This document shows, one piece after another, positions 35,595 through 44,664 of a DNA stretch of 64,000 nucleotides (the stretch's first letter is position 1; each line of letters opens with the position of its first letter). Under the pieces are notes generated by a model. The model did not search any database and was not told where the DNA came from. It saw only the letters and a list, made by a program, of their open reading frames with translations. Source of the DNA: Acinetobacter zhairuonensis. GTDB lineage: Bacteria > Pseudomonadota > Gammaproteobacteria > Pseudomonadales > Moraxellaceae. The stretch covers positions 61,942 through 125,941 of the forward strand of contig NZ_JAKVIM010000012.1 of the NCBI RefSeq assembly GCF_022601715.1. Reading direction: 5' to 3'. A program made the position numbers and the translations under genes.

Positions 35595-36185
35595 ATGTTG
35601 ATCGAACTGACCCAACTAAGAAAAAAAATTCGTAAGCAACGAAAACAGGTTTCCGTTTTACAGCAACAATATTCTGAACAACACATCCTAAATCGGCTCA
35701 GACATTTACCCGAATTTAAACATGCCAAGCATGTCGGTATTTATTTACACGCTTTTGGTGAGATTCAGACGCGTAAAATTATTGAATATTGCTTCCATCA
35801 AAAGAAATCCGTTTACTTACCCATGATTTGCAATATGAATCAGCGCTTGGTCTGGGTCAAAATTTCACTGCATCAATTTTATAATCAGCGCTTTTCTTAT
35901 CATCCCTTTGGAATGCAAGAACCGATGGCTAGCCGTGGGCAACATGTCTCACATTTAGACTTGCTGATTATGCCTTTACTCGCCTGTGATGCATTCGGAA
36001 CACGTATTGGGATGGGCGGTGGCTTCTATGACAAAACCTTAGCCTCTGCACCCTATCACAGACCCTTTCGATTAGGATTAGCCCATGCCTTCCAATTGGT
36101 GCCTCAAACCTTAATTCGGGAACCGTGGGATCAACCCTTAGATGCACTACTCATGCCCCAACAATTTTTACGTTTCAACCGTTAA
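35595..36185 (+). CDS. 5-Formyltetrahydrofolate cyclo-ligase
   Basis: The 196-residue protein has the family's ATP-binding signature GTRIGMGGGFYDKTLA (about residues 136-151) and the N-terminal LRKKIRKQRKQ basic helix. It converts 5-formyl-THF to methenyl-THF in one-carbon metabolism, in the cytoplasm. Length is typical. It lies between merR and lon and is probably a single-gene unit. In other bacteria it is called ygfA or fau; the 6S RNA sometimes found near it is not seen here. Confidence 0.9.
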   Translation: MLIELTQLRKKIRKQRKQVSVLQQQYSEQHILNRLRHLPEFKHAKHVGIYLHAFGEIQTRKIIEYCFHQKKSVYLPMICNMNQRLVWVKISLHQFYNQRFSYHPFGMQEPMASRGQHVSHLDLLIMPLLACDAFGTRIGMGGGFYDKTLASAPYHRPFRLGLAHAFQLVPQTLIREPWDQPLDALLMPQQFLRFNR

Positions 36186-36253
36186 AATTGGTATTTCTGA
36201 CTGTTGTGAATACTTAAAAATCACATATTTAGTCATTTTTTATACAATTTGTA

Positions 36254-36288
36254 TTGACCTGCCCTTGTATTTTTTAAAATACCCATCA
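36254..36288 (+). promoter_or_regulatory. Possible heat-shock promoter of lon
   Basis: CTTGTAT at 36264-36270 and CCCAT at 36282-36286 are 11 bases apart and resemble the sigma-32 consensus (CTTGAAA, CCCATNT). An overlapping TTGACC at 36254-36259 could serve sigma-70. Lon is a heat-shock gene in many proteobacteria. Confidence 0.5.
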
Positions 36289-36332
36289 CTATTAAAACAT
36301 GGCAACACCGTTGTCACTCATTAGGAGTGCCC

Positions 36333-38762
36333 ATGTCTGAAATTATTATGAATCAAGAAACCTTAGAGCCTCAGGTTCCAAGTGTATTACCGCTTTTAGC
36401 GTTACGTGACGTGGTGGTTTACCCGCACATGCAAATTGCGCTATTTGTAGGTCGTGAAAAATCGATCAATGCAGTTGATGTGGCTCGTAACAGTGACAAT
36501 CTCGTATTTGTAGTTGCTCAGAAAGATTCTCTGACAGAAGAAATTGATCACGACAACTTATATCAATACGGTACGGTCGCGAAGATTGTGCAAGTTGTGA
36601 ATCATGAAAATGATGAAAACTGTATTAAAGTATTAATAGAAGGCTTACATCGTTCGAAGCTAGATAAAATCATTGACGAAAATGAATATCTCACTGCCGA
36701 ACATTCGCTAAGCCCAATGTCGATCCACATTGATGAAAACACGCAAGAAACGCGTGTACAAGAATTACGTGCTCTGTTTGCCCAATACGCTGAAGCTAAA
36801 CTGCGTAATGCACGTGAACTTGTTGCTGCAGCCAACAAAATTGACGATTTACTGCAATTGTTGTTCTTCGTTGCAACCCGTGTCCCGCTTAACATTGATG
36901 TGAAGCAAAAATTCCTTGAGCACGACGAATTTGAAGCACATTTACAAGAGTTGATGACCTATTTGTTGCAACAGTCTGAAGAGCAACAGATTGAGCAAAC
37001 CTTGCATGACTCTGTAAAACGTCAAATGGAGAAAAACCAGCGCGAATACTTCCTCAATGAAAAGATGAAGGTGATTCAGCGTGAACTTTCTGATATGAAT
37101 GGCGGTGCAGAAGATGACGTCGCTGAAATTGAAAAGCGTCTTGCTGAAGCTGACTTACCAGAACATGTCCGTAAAAAAGCGGAAGCAGAATTCCGTAAGT
37201 TGAAAGCAATGCAACCTGCTTCAAGTGAAGCAGCGGTCGTGCGCAACTATTTAGAGGTGATTTTAGATACACCTTGGAATAAAGCCAGCAAAGTCAGCAT
37301 CAATCTTGCAAAAGCCCAAGAAATTCTTGATGCAGACCACTATGGTTTGGACGATGTTAAAGACCGTATTGTGGAATATCTTGCAGTACAGTCTCGCGTG
37401 AAAAAACTCAAAGGTCCAATCCTTTGTTTAGTCGGACCTCCAGGTGTCGGTAAGACCTCACTCGGTGAATCTGTAGCAAAAGCGACTGGTCGTGAGTTTG
37501 TACGTATGGCGCTTGGCGGTGTACGTGACGAAGCGGAAATTCGTGGTCACCGTCGTACTTACATTGGGGCGATGCCAGGTAAAATTGTGCAGTCATTGAC
37601 TAAAGTTGGTGTAAAGAACCCATTGTTCTTACTCGACGAAATCGACAAGATGGCACAAGACTACCGTGGTGACCCTGCTTCAGCATTGCTCGAAGTACTC
37701 GATCCATCGCAAAACAATAAGTTCAATGATCACTACTTAGATCTTGATCTTGACCTGTCTGAAGTGATGTTCATCTGTACTGCCAACAGTATGAATATTC
37801 CTGAAGCATTGTTAGACCGTATGGAAGTGATTCGTCTGCCTGGTTATACCGAAGATGAAAAAGTCAATATTGCTGAACGCTACCTTGTTCCTAAAGCGAT
37901 TAAGAACAATGGTTTACGTGCTAAAGAATTGACCGTTCATGAAGAAGTGATTCGTGACATCGTACAACGTTATACACGTGAAGCAGGTGTACGTAGCTTA
38001 GAACGTGAAGTCTCTAAAATTGCCCGTAAAGTCGTAAAAGAAGCGGTTAGCAAAAAGGCGAAAGGCCTGCAAGTCGATGTGACTTCTGCCAATCTTCCAG
38101 ACTACTTAGGTCCACACAAGTTTGACTTTGGTATGGCTGAAGACGAAGCACAAGTGGGTCGTGTCAATGGTTTAGCATGGACTTCTGTTGGTGGTGAGTT
38201 GTTGACCATTGAAGTTGCTGCTGTGAAAGGTAAAGGTAAATTCATTACTACGGGTTCACTCGGTGATGTAATGAAAGAATCAATTACCGCAGCCATGACC
38301 GTAGTTCGTACCCGTGCAGATGAATTGGGTATTGAGTCGACTCGCTTTGAAGAGACTGACGTACACGTGCATTTACCAGAAGGTGCAACACCGAAAGATG
38401 GTCCATCCGCTGGTTTAGCACTCACGACAGCATTGGTTTCTGCTTTCACAGGGATTCCAATTCGCCCAGATATTGCTATGACTGGTGAAACCAGTCTCGG
38501 TGGTCGTGCAATGCGTATTGGTGGCTTGAAAGAGAAACTGCTTGCAGCACACCGTGGCGGCATTAAATTAGTGTTCATTCCTCAAGAAAATGTCCGTGAT
38601 TTGGCGGAAATTCCTGAGAATGTGAAAGAAGGTCTAGAAATTAAAGCAGTTAAATCGATTGATGAGATTTTACCGCTTGCCTTGATCTCTATGCCTGAGC
38701 CTTTAGCCAAAGCACCGATTGTTAAACCAGTCGATGAAGGTAAAAAAGCAGCACGTCATTAA
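36333..38762 (+). CDS. lon: ATP-dependent protease Lon
   Basis: I choose the ATG at 36333 (809 residues), with AGGAG five bases upstream, over an in-frame GTG six bases earlier. The protein is a LonA protease: N-terminal substrate domain (about 1-200), AAA+ module with Walker A GPPGVGKT near residue 367 and Walker B FLLDEIDKM, and the protease domain with catalytic Ser in DGPSAG (about 691) and Lys in GGLKEKL (about 733). It degrades misfolded and regulatory proteins in the cytoplasm. It is followed by a strong UUCG-loop terminator. Confidence 0.98.
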   Translation: MSEIIMNQETLEPQVPSVLPLLALRDVVVYPHMQIALFVGREKSINAVDVARNSDNLVFVVAQKDSLTEEIDHDNLYQYGTVAKIVQVVNHENDENCIKVLIEGLHRSKLDKIIDENEYLTAEHSLSPMSIHIDENTQETRVQELRALFAQYAEAKLRNARELVAAANKIDDLLQLLFFVATRVPLNIDVKQKFLEHDEFEAHLQELMTYLLQQSEEQQIEQTLHDSVKRQMEKNQREYFLNEKMKVIQRELSDMNGGAEDDVAEIEKRLAEADLPEHVRKKAEAEFRKLKAMQPASSEAAVVRNYLEVILDTPWNKASKVSINLAKAQEILDADHYGLDDVKDRIVEYLAVQSRVKKLKGPILCLVGPPGVGKTSLGESVAKATGREFVRMALGGVRDEAEIRGHRRTYIGAMPGKIVQSLTKVGVKNPLFLLDEIDKMAQDYRGDPASALLEVLDPSQNNKFNDHYLDLDLDLSEVMFICTANSMNIPEALLDRMEVIRLPGYTEDEKVNIAERYLVPKAIKNNGLRAKELTVHEEVIRDIVQRYTREAGVRSLEREVSKIARKVVKEAVSKKAKGLQVDVTSANLPDYLGPHKFDFGMAEDEAQVGRVNGLAWTSVGGELLTIEVAAVKGKGKFITTGSLGDVMKESITAAMTVVRTRADELGIESTRFEETDVHVHLPEGATPKDGPSAGLALTTALVSAFTGIPIRPDIAMTGETSLGGRAMRIGGLKEKLLAAHRGGIKLVFIPQENVRDLAEIPENVKEGLEIKAVKSIDEILPLALISMPEPLAKAPIVKPVDEGKKAARH

Positions 38763-38778
38763 TTTCAGCAAGAATGAG

Positions 38779-38804
38779 AAAGAGAGCTTCGGCTCTCTTT
38801 TTTT
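38779..38804 (+). terminator. Terminator of lon
   Basis: Nine-base stem AAAGAGAGC / GCTCTCTTT closed by a TTCG tetraloop, followed by a run of T. Confidence 0.95.
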
Positions 38805-38894
38805 ATTACAAATTACTGCTCATAACACCACACATCTTGATGATTTTTTCACCTAAAATAATTCGATGCAAGGGCTGATTGCAGGACAATTGAA

Positions 38895-39275
38895 ATGAAA
38901 AATCCTGTCGGATGGTTTGAAATTTATGTGGATGACATAACACGAGCCAAAGAGTTTTATCAAGCTGTATTTAATATAGAACTCACTGAACTTACGCCAC
39001 CTTCAGATGGCACGTCACTGCAAATGTGGGCTTTTCCTTCAGATATGCAAGTCTATGGTGCTTCAGGCGCATTGGTTCAAATGCCAGGAATTGCCGCGGG
39101 TGGCAATAGCACATTGATCTATTTTTCATGTGAAGACTGTGCTGTAGAGGCTGCCCGTATTAGCAGCGCAGGTGGAAAAATTCAGGAAGCAAAAACCTCC
39201 ATCGGCGAGTATGGTTTTATTGTGCTAGCCTTTGATACTGAAGGAAATATGATTGGTTTACATTCAATGAAGTAA
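38895..39275 (+). CDS. VOC/glyoxalase-fold protein
   Basis: This 126-residue protein has two beta-alpha-beta-beta-beta halves typical of the vicinal oxygen chelate fold: GWFEIYVDDITRAKEFYQAVF at the start and FIVLAFDTEGNMIGLHS at the end. Glyoxalase-like metal positions (Glu6-type, Glu and His at the end) are partly kept. Such proteins include dioxygenases, epimerases and antibiotic-binding proteins, and the substrate cannot be read from the sequence. It lies alone between lon and a candidate small RNA. Confidence 0.8.
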   Translation: MKNPVGWFEIYVDDITRAKEFYQAVFNIELTELTPPSDGTSLQMWAFPSDMQVYGASGALVQMPGIAAGGNSTLIYFSCEDCAVEAARISSAGGKIQEAKTSIGEYGFIVLAFDTEGNMIGLHSMK

Positions 39276-39391
39276 ATGCCTAATGTAAAGAATATTTAAA
39301 TGATTGTGGTTTGAAGTTTCCAGAATATTTCATCCGCTTCATGAAAATTTCAACTTGAAAAAACTGGAAAAAGCCTCATATATAATAGTAA

Positions 39392-39496
39392 GACACATAT
39401 GCGCTGTATGTTTCTTATTCCTAAAGGTTATCTGTTTCTCCAGGCGGGTAACCTCTTGATCGCAGTCCTAATACTATTCTAGGACTGCGTTTTTTT
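39392..39496 (+). ncRNA. Candidate small RNA
   Basis: A TTGAAA element (39355-39360) and TATATA/TATAAT (39379-39386) suggest a sigma-70 start near 39392. The following 105 bases lack an ORF, contain a GGTTA / TAACC hairpin (39426-39430 with 39049-style partner at 39449-39453), and end in a near-perfect ten-base terminator stem CGCAGTCCTA / TAGGACTGCG (39461-39489) with seven T. The CAGGCGGGTAACC stretch recalls phage P1 C4-type antisense RNAs, of which Acinetobacter has multicopy relatives as far as I remember. This needs a covariance-model search. Confidence 0.65.
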
Positions 39497-39558
39497 ATTT
39501 GTATATATTAACTAATCTACATAATCTAAATATTCTCTCAGCAATCATTATCCATTGT

Positions 39559-40500
39559 CTATTTCAGAATTGCTTGTATTAAACCATCAATTACCTGCGT
39601 CATTTTTTCAAGGTTTAACGTCTTCAAAGTGTCCGATGGAGTATGATAATTTTTATTCCGATAAAAAGCCGTATCGGTCACCATAATCGCCGGAATGTCA
39701 TATTTCCAATAATTACTATGACTGGAAAAATTAATTCCTGGGGTAATCGATGGCACAACCAAACGTTGACACTCTAATGTTTGCATGGCTTCACAAAAAT
39801 TTTCACCTAAACCTCGTGAATCAATATCACTCACGGCAGCAATAAAATTGGCATGACTCGGATAGATCCATTTCAACCCTATTGGATATTCCTGTATCTG
39901 CGCAGCATCGTAATAGCCAATCATTTCCACAATATACACGCCCTGAATTTTATCGCGCTGTGCCTGAACAGATTTGGCATGTACATAACTGCCCATGTAT
40001 TCAGTATTGGCATAAGGCGGCTCTTCTAGCGTATAAAATACAAACTCCACATTATGCCTTAGACTTTTTCTCTCTTGTGCCAAAATACGTGCCGTTTCTA
40101 AAACACCAGCGATACCTGAGGCATTGTCATCTGCACCTTGCTGTCGTCCAAACACATCATAATGCGCCCCGATAATAATCTTTTCTTCGCGTCTAACATT
40201 TAAATTACACACCACATTGCGATAATTCTGACGATTTACAATATAACTTTGGAACTGACATGGAATACCGAACAAACGCATTTGCTCTTTAATCCAAGCT
40301 GAAACCCGATTTAACTCTTCTGTATTTTGGTGATTTCGGAACGAACCACTGCCTATAATCTGCTGTAAATAAACGTCCAGATTCTGTGCATCAGCCTGTT
40401 TGTTGATTGCAGAATTTGCACCGACATATGTGCTACTCAATAATGTCAGCATTATGCTAAGCACTATCCAGCATTTTTCTAAAAGTTTTTCCCTTTGCAT
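39559..40500 (-). CDS. M28-family zinc aminopeptidase, exported
   Basis: The 313-residue protein has an N-terminal signal or anchor helix (about 10-28) and an M28 peptidase domain. The metal ligands are visible in order: His-Tyr-Asp in GAHYDVFG, Asp in GADDNASG, Glu-Glu in TLEEPPY, Asp/Glu in the middle, and His in SSHSNYWKYD. It probably cleaves amino acids from peptides in the periplasm or outside. It is transcribed alone, convergent with the sRNA. Confidence 0.88.
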   Translation of the reverse strand: MQREKLLEKCWIVLSIMLTLLSSTYVGANSAINKQADAQNLDVYLQQIIGSGSFRNHQNTEELNRVSAWIKEQMRLFGIPCQFQSYIVNRQNYRNVVCNLNVRREEKIIIGAHYDVFGRQQGADDNASGIAGVLETARILAQERKSLRHNVEFVFYTLEEPPYANTEYMGSYVHAKSVQAQRDKIQGVYIVEMIGYYDAAQIQEYPIGLKWIYPSHANFIAAVSDIDSRGLGENFCEAMQTLECQRLVVPSITPGINFSSHSNYWKYDIPAIMVTDTAFYRNKNYHTPSDTLKTLNLEKMTQVIDGLIQAILK

Positions 40501-40654
40501 TTATTATTATTCCACCACGTCCGCAAAATTTATTGCTTTTCTAAGAGCATTAATGCAACAGCCAGTAATTATTTTCAATTGCAAAATGTATATCAGCAGC
40601 AGATTCTTCGCTTTCAAGGCTATAATTCTGCTGAATTAGCTTTTGACATCAGAT

Positions 40655-41137
40655 ATGAAAATACGGATTCTGACCATCGGTCAAAAAATGCCAGCTTGGG
40701 TACTCACAGGTTTTGAAGATTATTTCAAACGCATTCAACCTTTTGTACAAACTCAAATTATTGAATTGCCGATGGCAAAACGCGGTAAAAATGACTCTGA
40801 AGCTGACATTTTGAAATACCGTCAAATTGAAGGTGACAGCATTTTAAATGCCTTAAAACAAAATGAAACCTTAATTGCACTTGAAGTCGGTGGTCGTGAA
40901 TTCAGTACGGAAAAACTGGCTGAAACCATGAAATCATGGATGCTTGAAGGCAATGATGTGGCTTTGGCGATTGGTGGTCCTGATGGGCACTCAGAAGCGG
41001 TGCGTAAAGCCGCTGCGTGGCACTGGTCTTTATCTAAACTGACTTTGCCGCATCCACTGGTACGTGTCATGCTGATTGAACAACTGTATCGCGCCATGAG
41101 TATCAACCACAATCATCCTTACCATCGCGCAGGCTAA
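40655..41137 (+). CDS. rlmH: 23S rRNA pseudouridine-1915 N3-methyltransferase RlmH
   Basis: The ATG at 40655 (160 residues) is chosen over an upstream TTG. The protein is a small SPOUT enzyme: KIRILTIGQKMPAWV at the start, the SAM-binding knot LAIGGPDGHSEAV, and the invariant HPYHR end. It methylates pseudouridine 1915 in helix 69 of the ribosome after 70S assembly. Length matches the 155-160 residues usual for the family. Confidence 0.97.
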   Translation: MKIRILTIGQKMPAWVLTGFEDYFKRIQPFVQTQIIELPMAKRGKNDSEADILKYRQIEGDSILNALKQNETLIALEVGGREFSTEKLAETMKSWMLEGNDVALAIGGPDGHSEAVRKAAAWHWSLSKLTLPHPLVRVMLIEQLYRAMSINHNHPYHRAG

Positions 41138-41252
41138 GCGTATTTATCGATCATTCCATTATTGCAACAATACGTTGAATATAAGCTATTTATTCACATA
41201 TTTGTATTTGGCATGATTAAACAACTTCCTCATTTAACTTAGGCGCAAGACT

Positions 41253-42029
41253 ATGAATCTACAAACTTTACCTGGTTTATTTATTTCACATGGTTCACCC
41301 ATGCTTGCGCTTAATCCAGAACAAGTTGGACCTGCTTTACAACGTTTGAGCCTGAATCTTCCAACACCTAAAGCGATTGTCGTCATGTCAGCTCACTGGG
41401 AAAGTCAGGCACTTGAAATGAATACTGGGGTTCGTCCTGAAACTTGGCATGATTTTCGTGGGTTCCCTCCCGAGCTTTACGAGCTGCGCTATCCCGCTCC
41501 AGGTCAACCAGAGTTGGCAGAGGATATTTTAAAACGTTTATCTGATGCAGGTTTTGAGGCACATGCCAATGCTAGCCGTCCACGTGATCATGGTGTATGG
41601 ATGCCGCTCCTACATATGTTCCCGAATGCAGATATTCCTGTGGTTGAGATTTCACTGCCTATGCATATGAGCGCAGAACAGATTTATCAAATTGGACAAA
41701 CTCTTGCAGCATTACGCGAACAACAGGTTTTATTGATTGGCTCTGGTAGCATTACCCATAATCTTTCGGAACTGTCATGGCATGGTGAGTCGCAGGATGT
41801 ACCTGTCTGGGCATCCACTTTCCGTAACTATGTTGCCCAGAAACTCAGCCACCAAGACTATGATGCGGTACTCGATTGGAAAAGCATACCTTATGTACGT
41901 CGCAACCACCCAACCTTAGAACATTTAACACCCCTATTTTTTGCGATGGGTACGGGTACACGCTTTAATATTGTACACAGTAGTTTTTCTATGGGTTCAC
42001 TCGGGATGGATATTTACCGTTTTGACTAA
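41253..42029 (+). CDS. DODA-type extradiol ring-cleavage dioxygenase
   Basis: The 258-residue protein belongs to the LigB/DODA family: LFISHGSPMLAL (metal His), VVMSAHWES (second His), PRDHGVWMPL, and LIGSGSITHNL. The Zn/Fe-binding histidines are all present. The closest well-known relative is YgiD, a 4,5-DOPA dioxygenase. It probably opens a catechol-like ring, but its natural substrate here is unknown. It is a single-gene unit with its own terminator. Confidence 0.9.
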   Translation: MNLQTLPGLFISHGSPMLALNPEQVGPALQRLSLNLPTPKAIVVMSAHWESQALEMNTGVRPETWHDFRGFPPELYELRYPAPGQPELAEDILKRLSDAGFEAHANASRPRDHGVWMPLLHMFPNADIPVVEISLPMHMSAEQIYQIGQTLAALREQQVLLIGSGSITHNLSELSWHGESQDVPVWASTFRNYVAQKLSHQDYDAVLDWKSIPYVRRNHPTLEHLTPLFFAMGTGTRFNIVHSSFSMGSLGMDIYRFD

Positions 42030-42047
42030 GCCAAGAACAACATTAAA

Positions 42048-42090
42048 GAAATGAATACAAATGTTGTACACGTATTCATTTCTTTTTTTT
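42048..42090 (+). terminator. Terminator of the dioxygenase gene
   Basis: Eleven-base stem GAAATGAATAC / GTATTCATTTC, 13-base loop, then eight T. Confidence 0.9.
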
Positions 42091-42145
42091 ATAAATAAAT
42101 TAACCTTTAGTTTTATATTTCTTCAACTCTAGTGTTAATTTAAAA

Positions 42146-42913
42146 ATGAAATTGAAATATCTTTTACTCGCTTTATTGCCTTTTTCTTTAGCTGCTTGCC
42201 AATCTACTCAAACTCAATCAAATTTGGAACAAGCTGTGAATGTACAATCAATTCCTGATCAAAATAAAACCCTTGCTGCTTATCAATGGATCAGCACCAC
42301 ATCAACTACACCAAAACCATTAACACTGTCATTTAATGCACAAGGTCAACTTTCAGTGAAAACCAGTTGTAATGGCTTAGGCACCAACTGGAAAATTGAA
42401 GGTGACAAAATTGTCACAGGCGTAATGATGGGCACGCAAATGGCTTGTGCTGAACCTGCCATGCAACAAGAGCGTTTAGCCGCAGAATTACTGGGCGAGC
42501 GTGCCATTCAGTTCTCGCTGAATAGTCACAATGTGGAAGCCCCAACTTTGACACTGGTTTCTGCCAAAGGTGAAAAACATGTTTTTGTGGGTAAAATGAC
42601 ACCTGAAACCAAGTACCAAGCTCAAGGTGAAACCATTTTTCTAGAAATTTCACCTGAAACCAAAGCCTGTTCTGGCGTAGGTCCAATGACCTGCCTTCAA
42701 GTTCGTGAAATCAAATATGATGACAAGGGCGTAAAAACCGCGGTTAATAAAGACTGGACCTTATTCTACGATCATATTGAAGGCTATAACCACGATCCAA
42801 AAACCCGTCAAATCGTTCGTGTAAAACGTTTTGAACGTCAAAATCCAGCTGCGGACCAATCTAAATATGCTTATGTCAAAGACATGGTGGTTGAGACTGA
42901 AACCGTAAAATAA
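42146..42913 (+). CDS. Lipoprotein with META and DUF4377 domains
   Basis: The 255-residue protein starts with a lipoprotein signal (LAAC, Cys at residue 18). Residues about 40-145 are a META domain (YQWISTT..., LSVKTSCNGLGTNW, the TQMAC motif). Residues about 150-255 are a DUF4377 domain (TKACSGVGPMTCLQVRE, DWTLFYDHIEGYNHDP). META proteins are linked with heat-shock and motility stress responses. It is probably in the outer membrane facing the periplasm. The role is unknown; it converges with gdhA. Confidence 0.85.
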   Translation: MKLKYLLLALLPFSLAACQSTQTQSNLEQAVNVQSIPDQNKTLAAYQWISTTSTTPKPLTLSFNAQGQLSVKTSCNGLGTNWKIEGDKIVTGVMMGTQMACAEPAMQQERLAAELLGERAIQFSLNSHNVEAPTLTLVSAKGEKHVFVGKMTPETKYQAQGETIFLEISPETKACSGVGPMTCLQVREIKYDDKGVKTAVNKDWTLFYDHIEGYNHDPKTRQIVRVKRFERQNPAADQSKYAYVKDMVVETETVK

Positions 42914-42926
42914 AAATTCGTTTAAT

Positions 42927-42958
42927 AAAAAAGCCGATGTAGATACATCGGCTTTTTT
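42927..42958. terminator. Bidirectional terminator, lipoprotein / gdhA
   Basis: Perfect 14-base stem AAAAAAGCCGATGT / ACATCGGCTTTTTT with a four-base loop, between convergent genes. Confidence 0.95.
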
Positions 42959-42978
42959 ATATTACAGACGACTCAGAT

Positions 42979-44325
42979 TTAGAACACGCCTTGAGACAAC
43001 ATCGCATCGGCAACTTTCACGAAGCCCGCAATATTGGCACCATCAACATAATTGACACTACCATCTACTTTCGTACCGTATTTGACACAGTTACGATGAA
43101 TGTCTTTCATGATGGCATGCAAGCGCTCATCCACTTCTTCAAAACTCCAGCCTAAACGCAGAGCATTTTGCGACATTTCAAGACCAGAAGTGGCTACACC
43201 ACCTGCATTGGATGCTTTACCTGGCGCATACAAAATTTTAGCCGCCACGAATTTTTCAACTGCATCTAAGGTCGATGGCATATTTGCACCTTCAGCCACA
43301 CACAGCACACCATTCGCCAAAAGCTGATCCGCATCTTCACCCGTCAGTTCATTCTGGGTTGCACACGGTAAAGCAATGTCACAAGGAATTCCCCACGGAC
43401 GTTTGCCTTCCAAATATTCAAAACCATGCTTTGAGGCAAATTCAGAAATACGACCACGCGCCTCATTTTTCAAATGCATGACCTCTCTCAGAAGTTCATC
43501 TGTAAAGCCATCTTTGACATATACCGTACCGTTCGAGTCAGACAACGAAACGACTGTGGCACCCAAGAACATGGCTTTTTCAGCGGCAAATTGCGCGACA
43601 TTGCCCGAACCTGAAATGGTCACAGTTTTACCTTGGAAACTGTCACCACGAGTTTTCAACATTTCTTCAGCGAAATACACCGTACCATAACCCGTCGCTT
43701 CAGGACGTGCCAATGAGCCACCAAAAGCCAAGCCTTTGCCTGTAAATACACAGGAAGTGTCATTGCTTAGCTTTTTCATCATGCCCGCCATAAAACCGAC
43801 TTCACGCCCACCCACACCAATGTCTCCTGCGGGAATATCGGTGTTTGAGCCTAAGTGGCGATACAACTCAATCATTAATGCCTGACAGAAGCGCATGATT
43901 TCGCCTTCCGATTTGCCCTTCGGATCAAAATCAGAACCGCCTTTACCCCCACCCATCGGTAAGGTTGTTAAGGCATTTTTAAAAGTCTGTTCAAAACCCA
44001 AGAATTTTAAAATAGATAAATTGACTGAAGGATGGAAGCGCATTCCACCCTTGAAAGGACCAATCGCTGAATTGTACTGGACACGAAATGCACGATTCAC
44101 ATGCGTATTGCCTTGATCATCGACCCAAGCAACACGAAATTGGATCACACGCTCAGGTTCAACCAAACGCTCAAGTAACCCATGTGCTGCATATTTCGGA
44201 TTCTTTTCAATGAATGGCCAAAGGCTGGTCATTACCTCTTCTACCGCTTGTAGAAACTCGGGTTGGTGTGCGTCACGTGTTTTTACGTAATCCAAGAAGT
44301 CGTTTAGGCAACTATATTTCAACAC
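42979..44325 (-). CDS. gdhA: NADP-specific glutamate dehydrogenase
   Basis: The 448-residue length is that of hexameric bacterial GdhA. The substrate site RAFRVQYNSAIGPFKGG and PMGGGKGGSDFDP (catalytic Lys) and the dinucleotide site TVTISGSGNVAQFAAEK are intact. It aminates 2-oxoglutarate to glutamate with NADPH in the cytoplasm. It is transcribed alone, divergent from the rnfB-nth pair across a 339-base AT-rich gap. Confidence 0.97.
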   Translation of the reverse strand: MLKYSCLNDFLDYVKTRDAHQPEFLQAVEEVMTSLWPFIEKNPKYAAHGLLERLVEPERVIQFRVAWVDDQGNTHVNRAFRVQYNSAIGPFKGGMRFHPSVNLSILKFLGFEQTFKNALTTLPMGGGKGGSDFDPKGKSEGEIMRFCQALMIELYRHLGSNTDIPAGDIGVGGREVGFMAGMMKKLSNDTSCVFTGKGLAFGGSLARPEATGYGTVYFAEEMLKTRGDSFQGKTVTISGSGNVAQFAAEKAMFLGATVVSLSDSNGTVYVKDGFTDELLREVMHLKNEARGRISEFASKHGFEYLEGKRPWGIPCDIALPCATQNELTGEDADQLLANGVLCVAEGANMPSTLDAVEKFVAAKILYAPGKASNAGGVATSGLEMSQNALRLGWSFEEVDERLHAIMKDIHRNCVKYGTKVDGSVNYVDGANIAGFVKVADAMLSQGVF

Positions 44326-44664
44326 TTCATCCTCAGCAATTTATGAATCAAAACAGGTCAAAATTAAAATAAGTGATAAATTTTGGCGCAAAACATTAAA
44401 TAACTTTTGACCACCTTCTACAATATTTATTTCAAGTAATGTGATATTTTTAATATATAACAAATAATTATTTTAACTATTACACAAAGTTTGCTTATCT
44501 CTTTTATAAACTCACACTTAATAATCAACCTCAAAATTGCACTATATAAATGCAGGTTTTGCATTAATTTGGTACACAAGATTAATCCCCTGAATCATGC
44601 TAAAATTCGTCAAAATTTGATTCCATCTCTCTAATCCTGTTCTGAACACAGGCGTGGTTTTCGC
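44326..44664. promoter_or_regulatory. Divergent region gdhA / rnfB
   Basis: A 339-base AT-rich gap with no ORF. It must hold promoters for gdhA to the left and rnfB to the right. A short CCTGTTCTGAACACAGG-type inverted repeat lies near 44635-44652, just before rnfB. No further element is convincing. Confidence 0.45.

Noticed and set aside
44635..44652. Inverted repeat before rnfB as an operator
   Set aside because: Short and imperfectly symmetric; too weak to claim without conservation.
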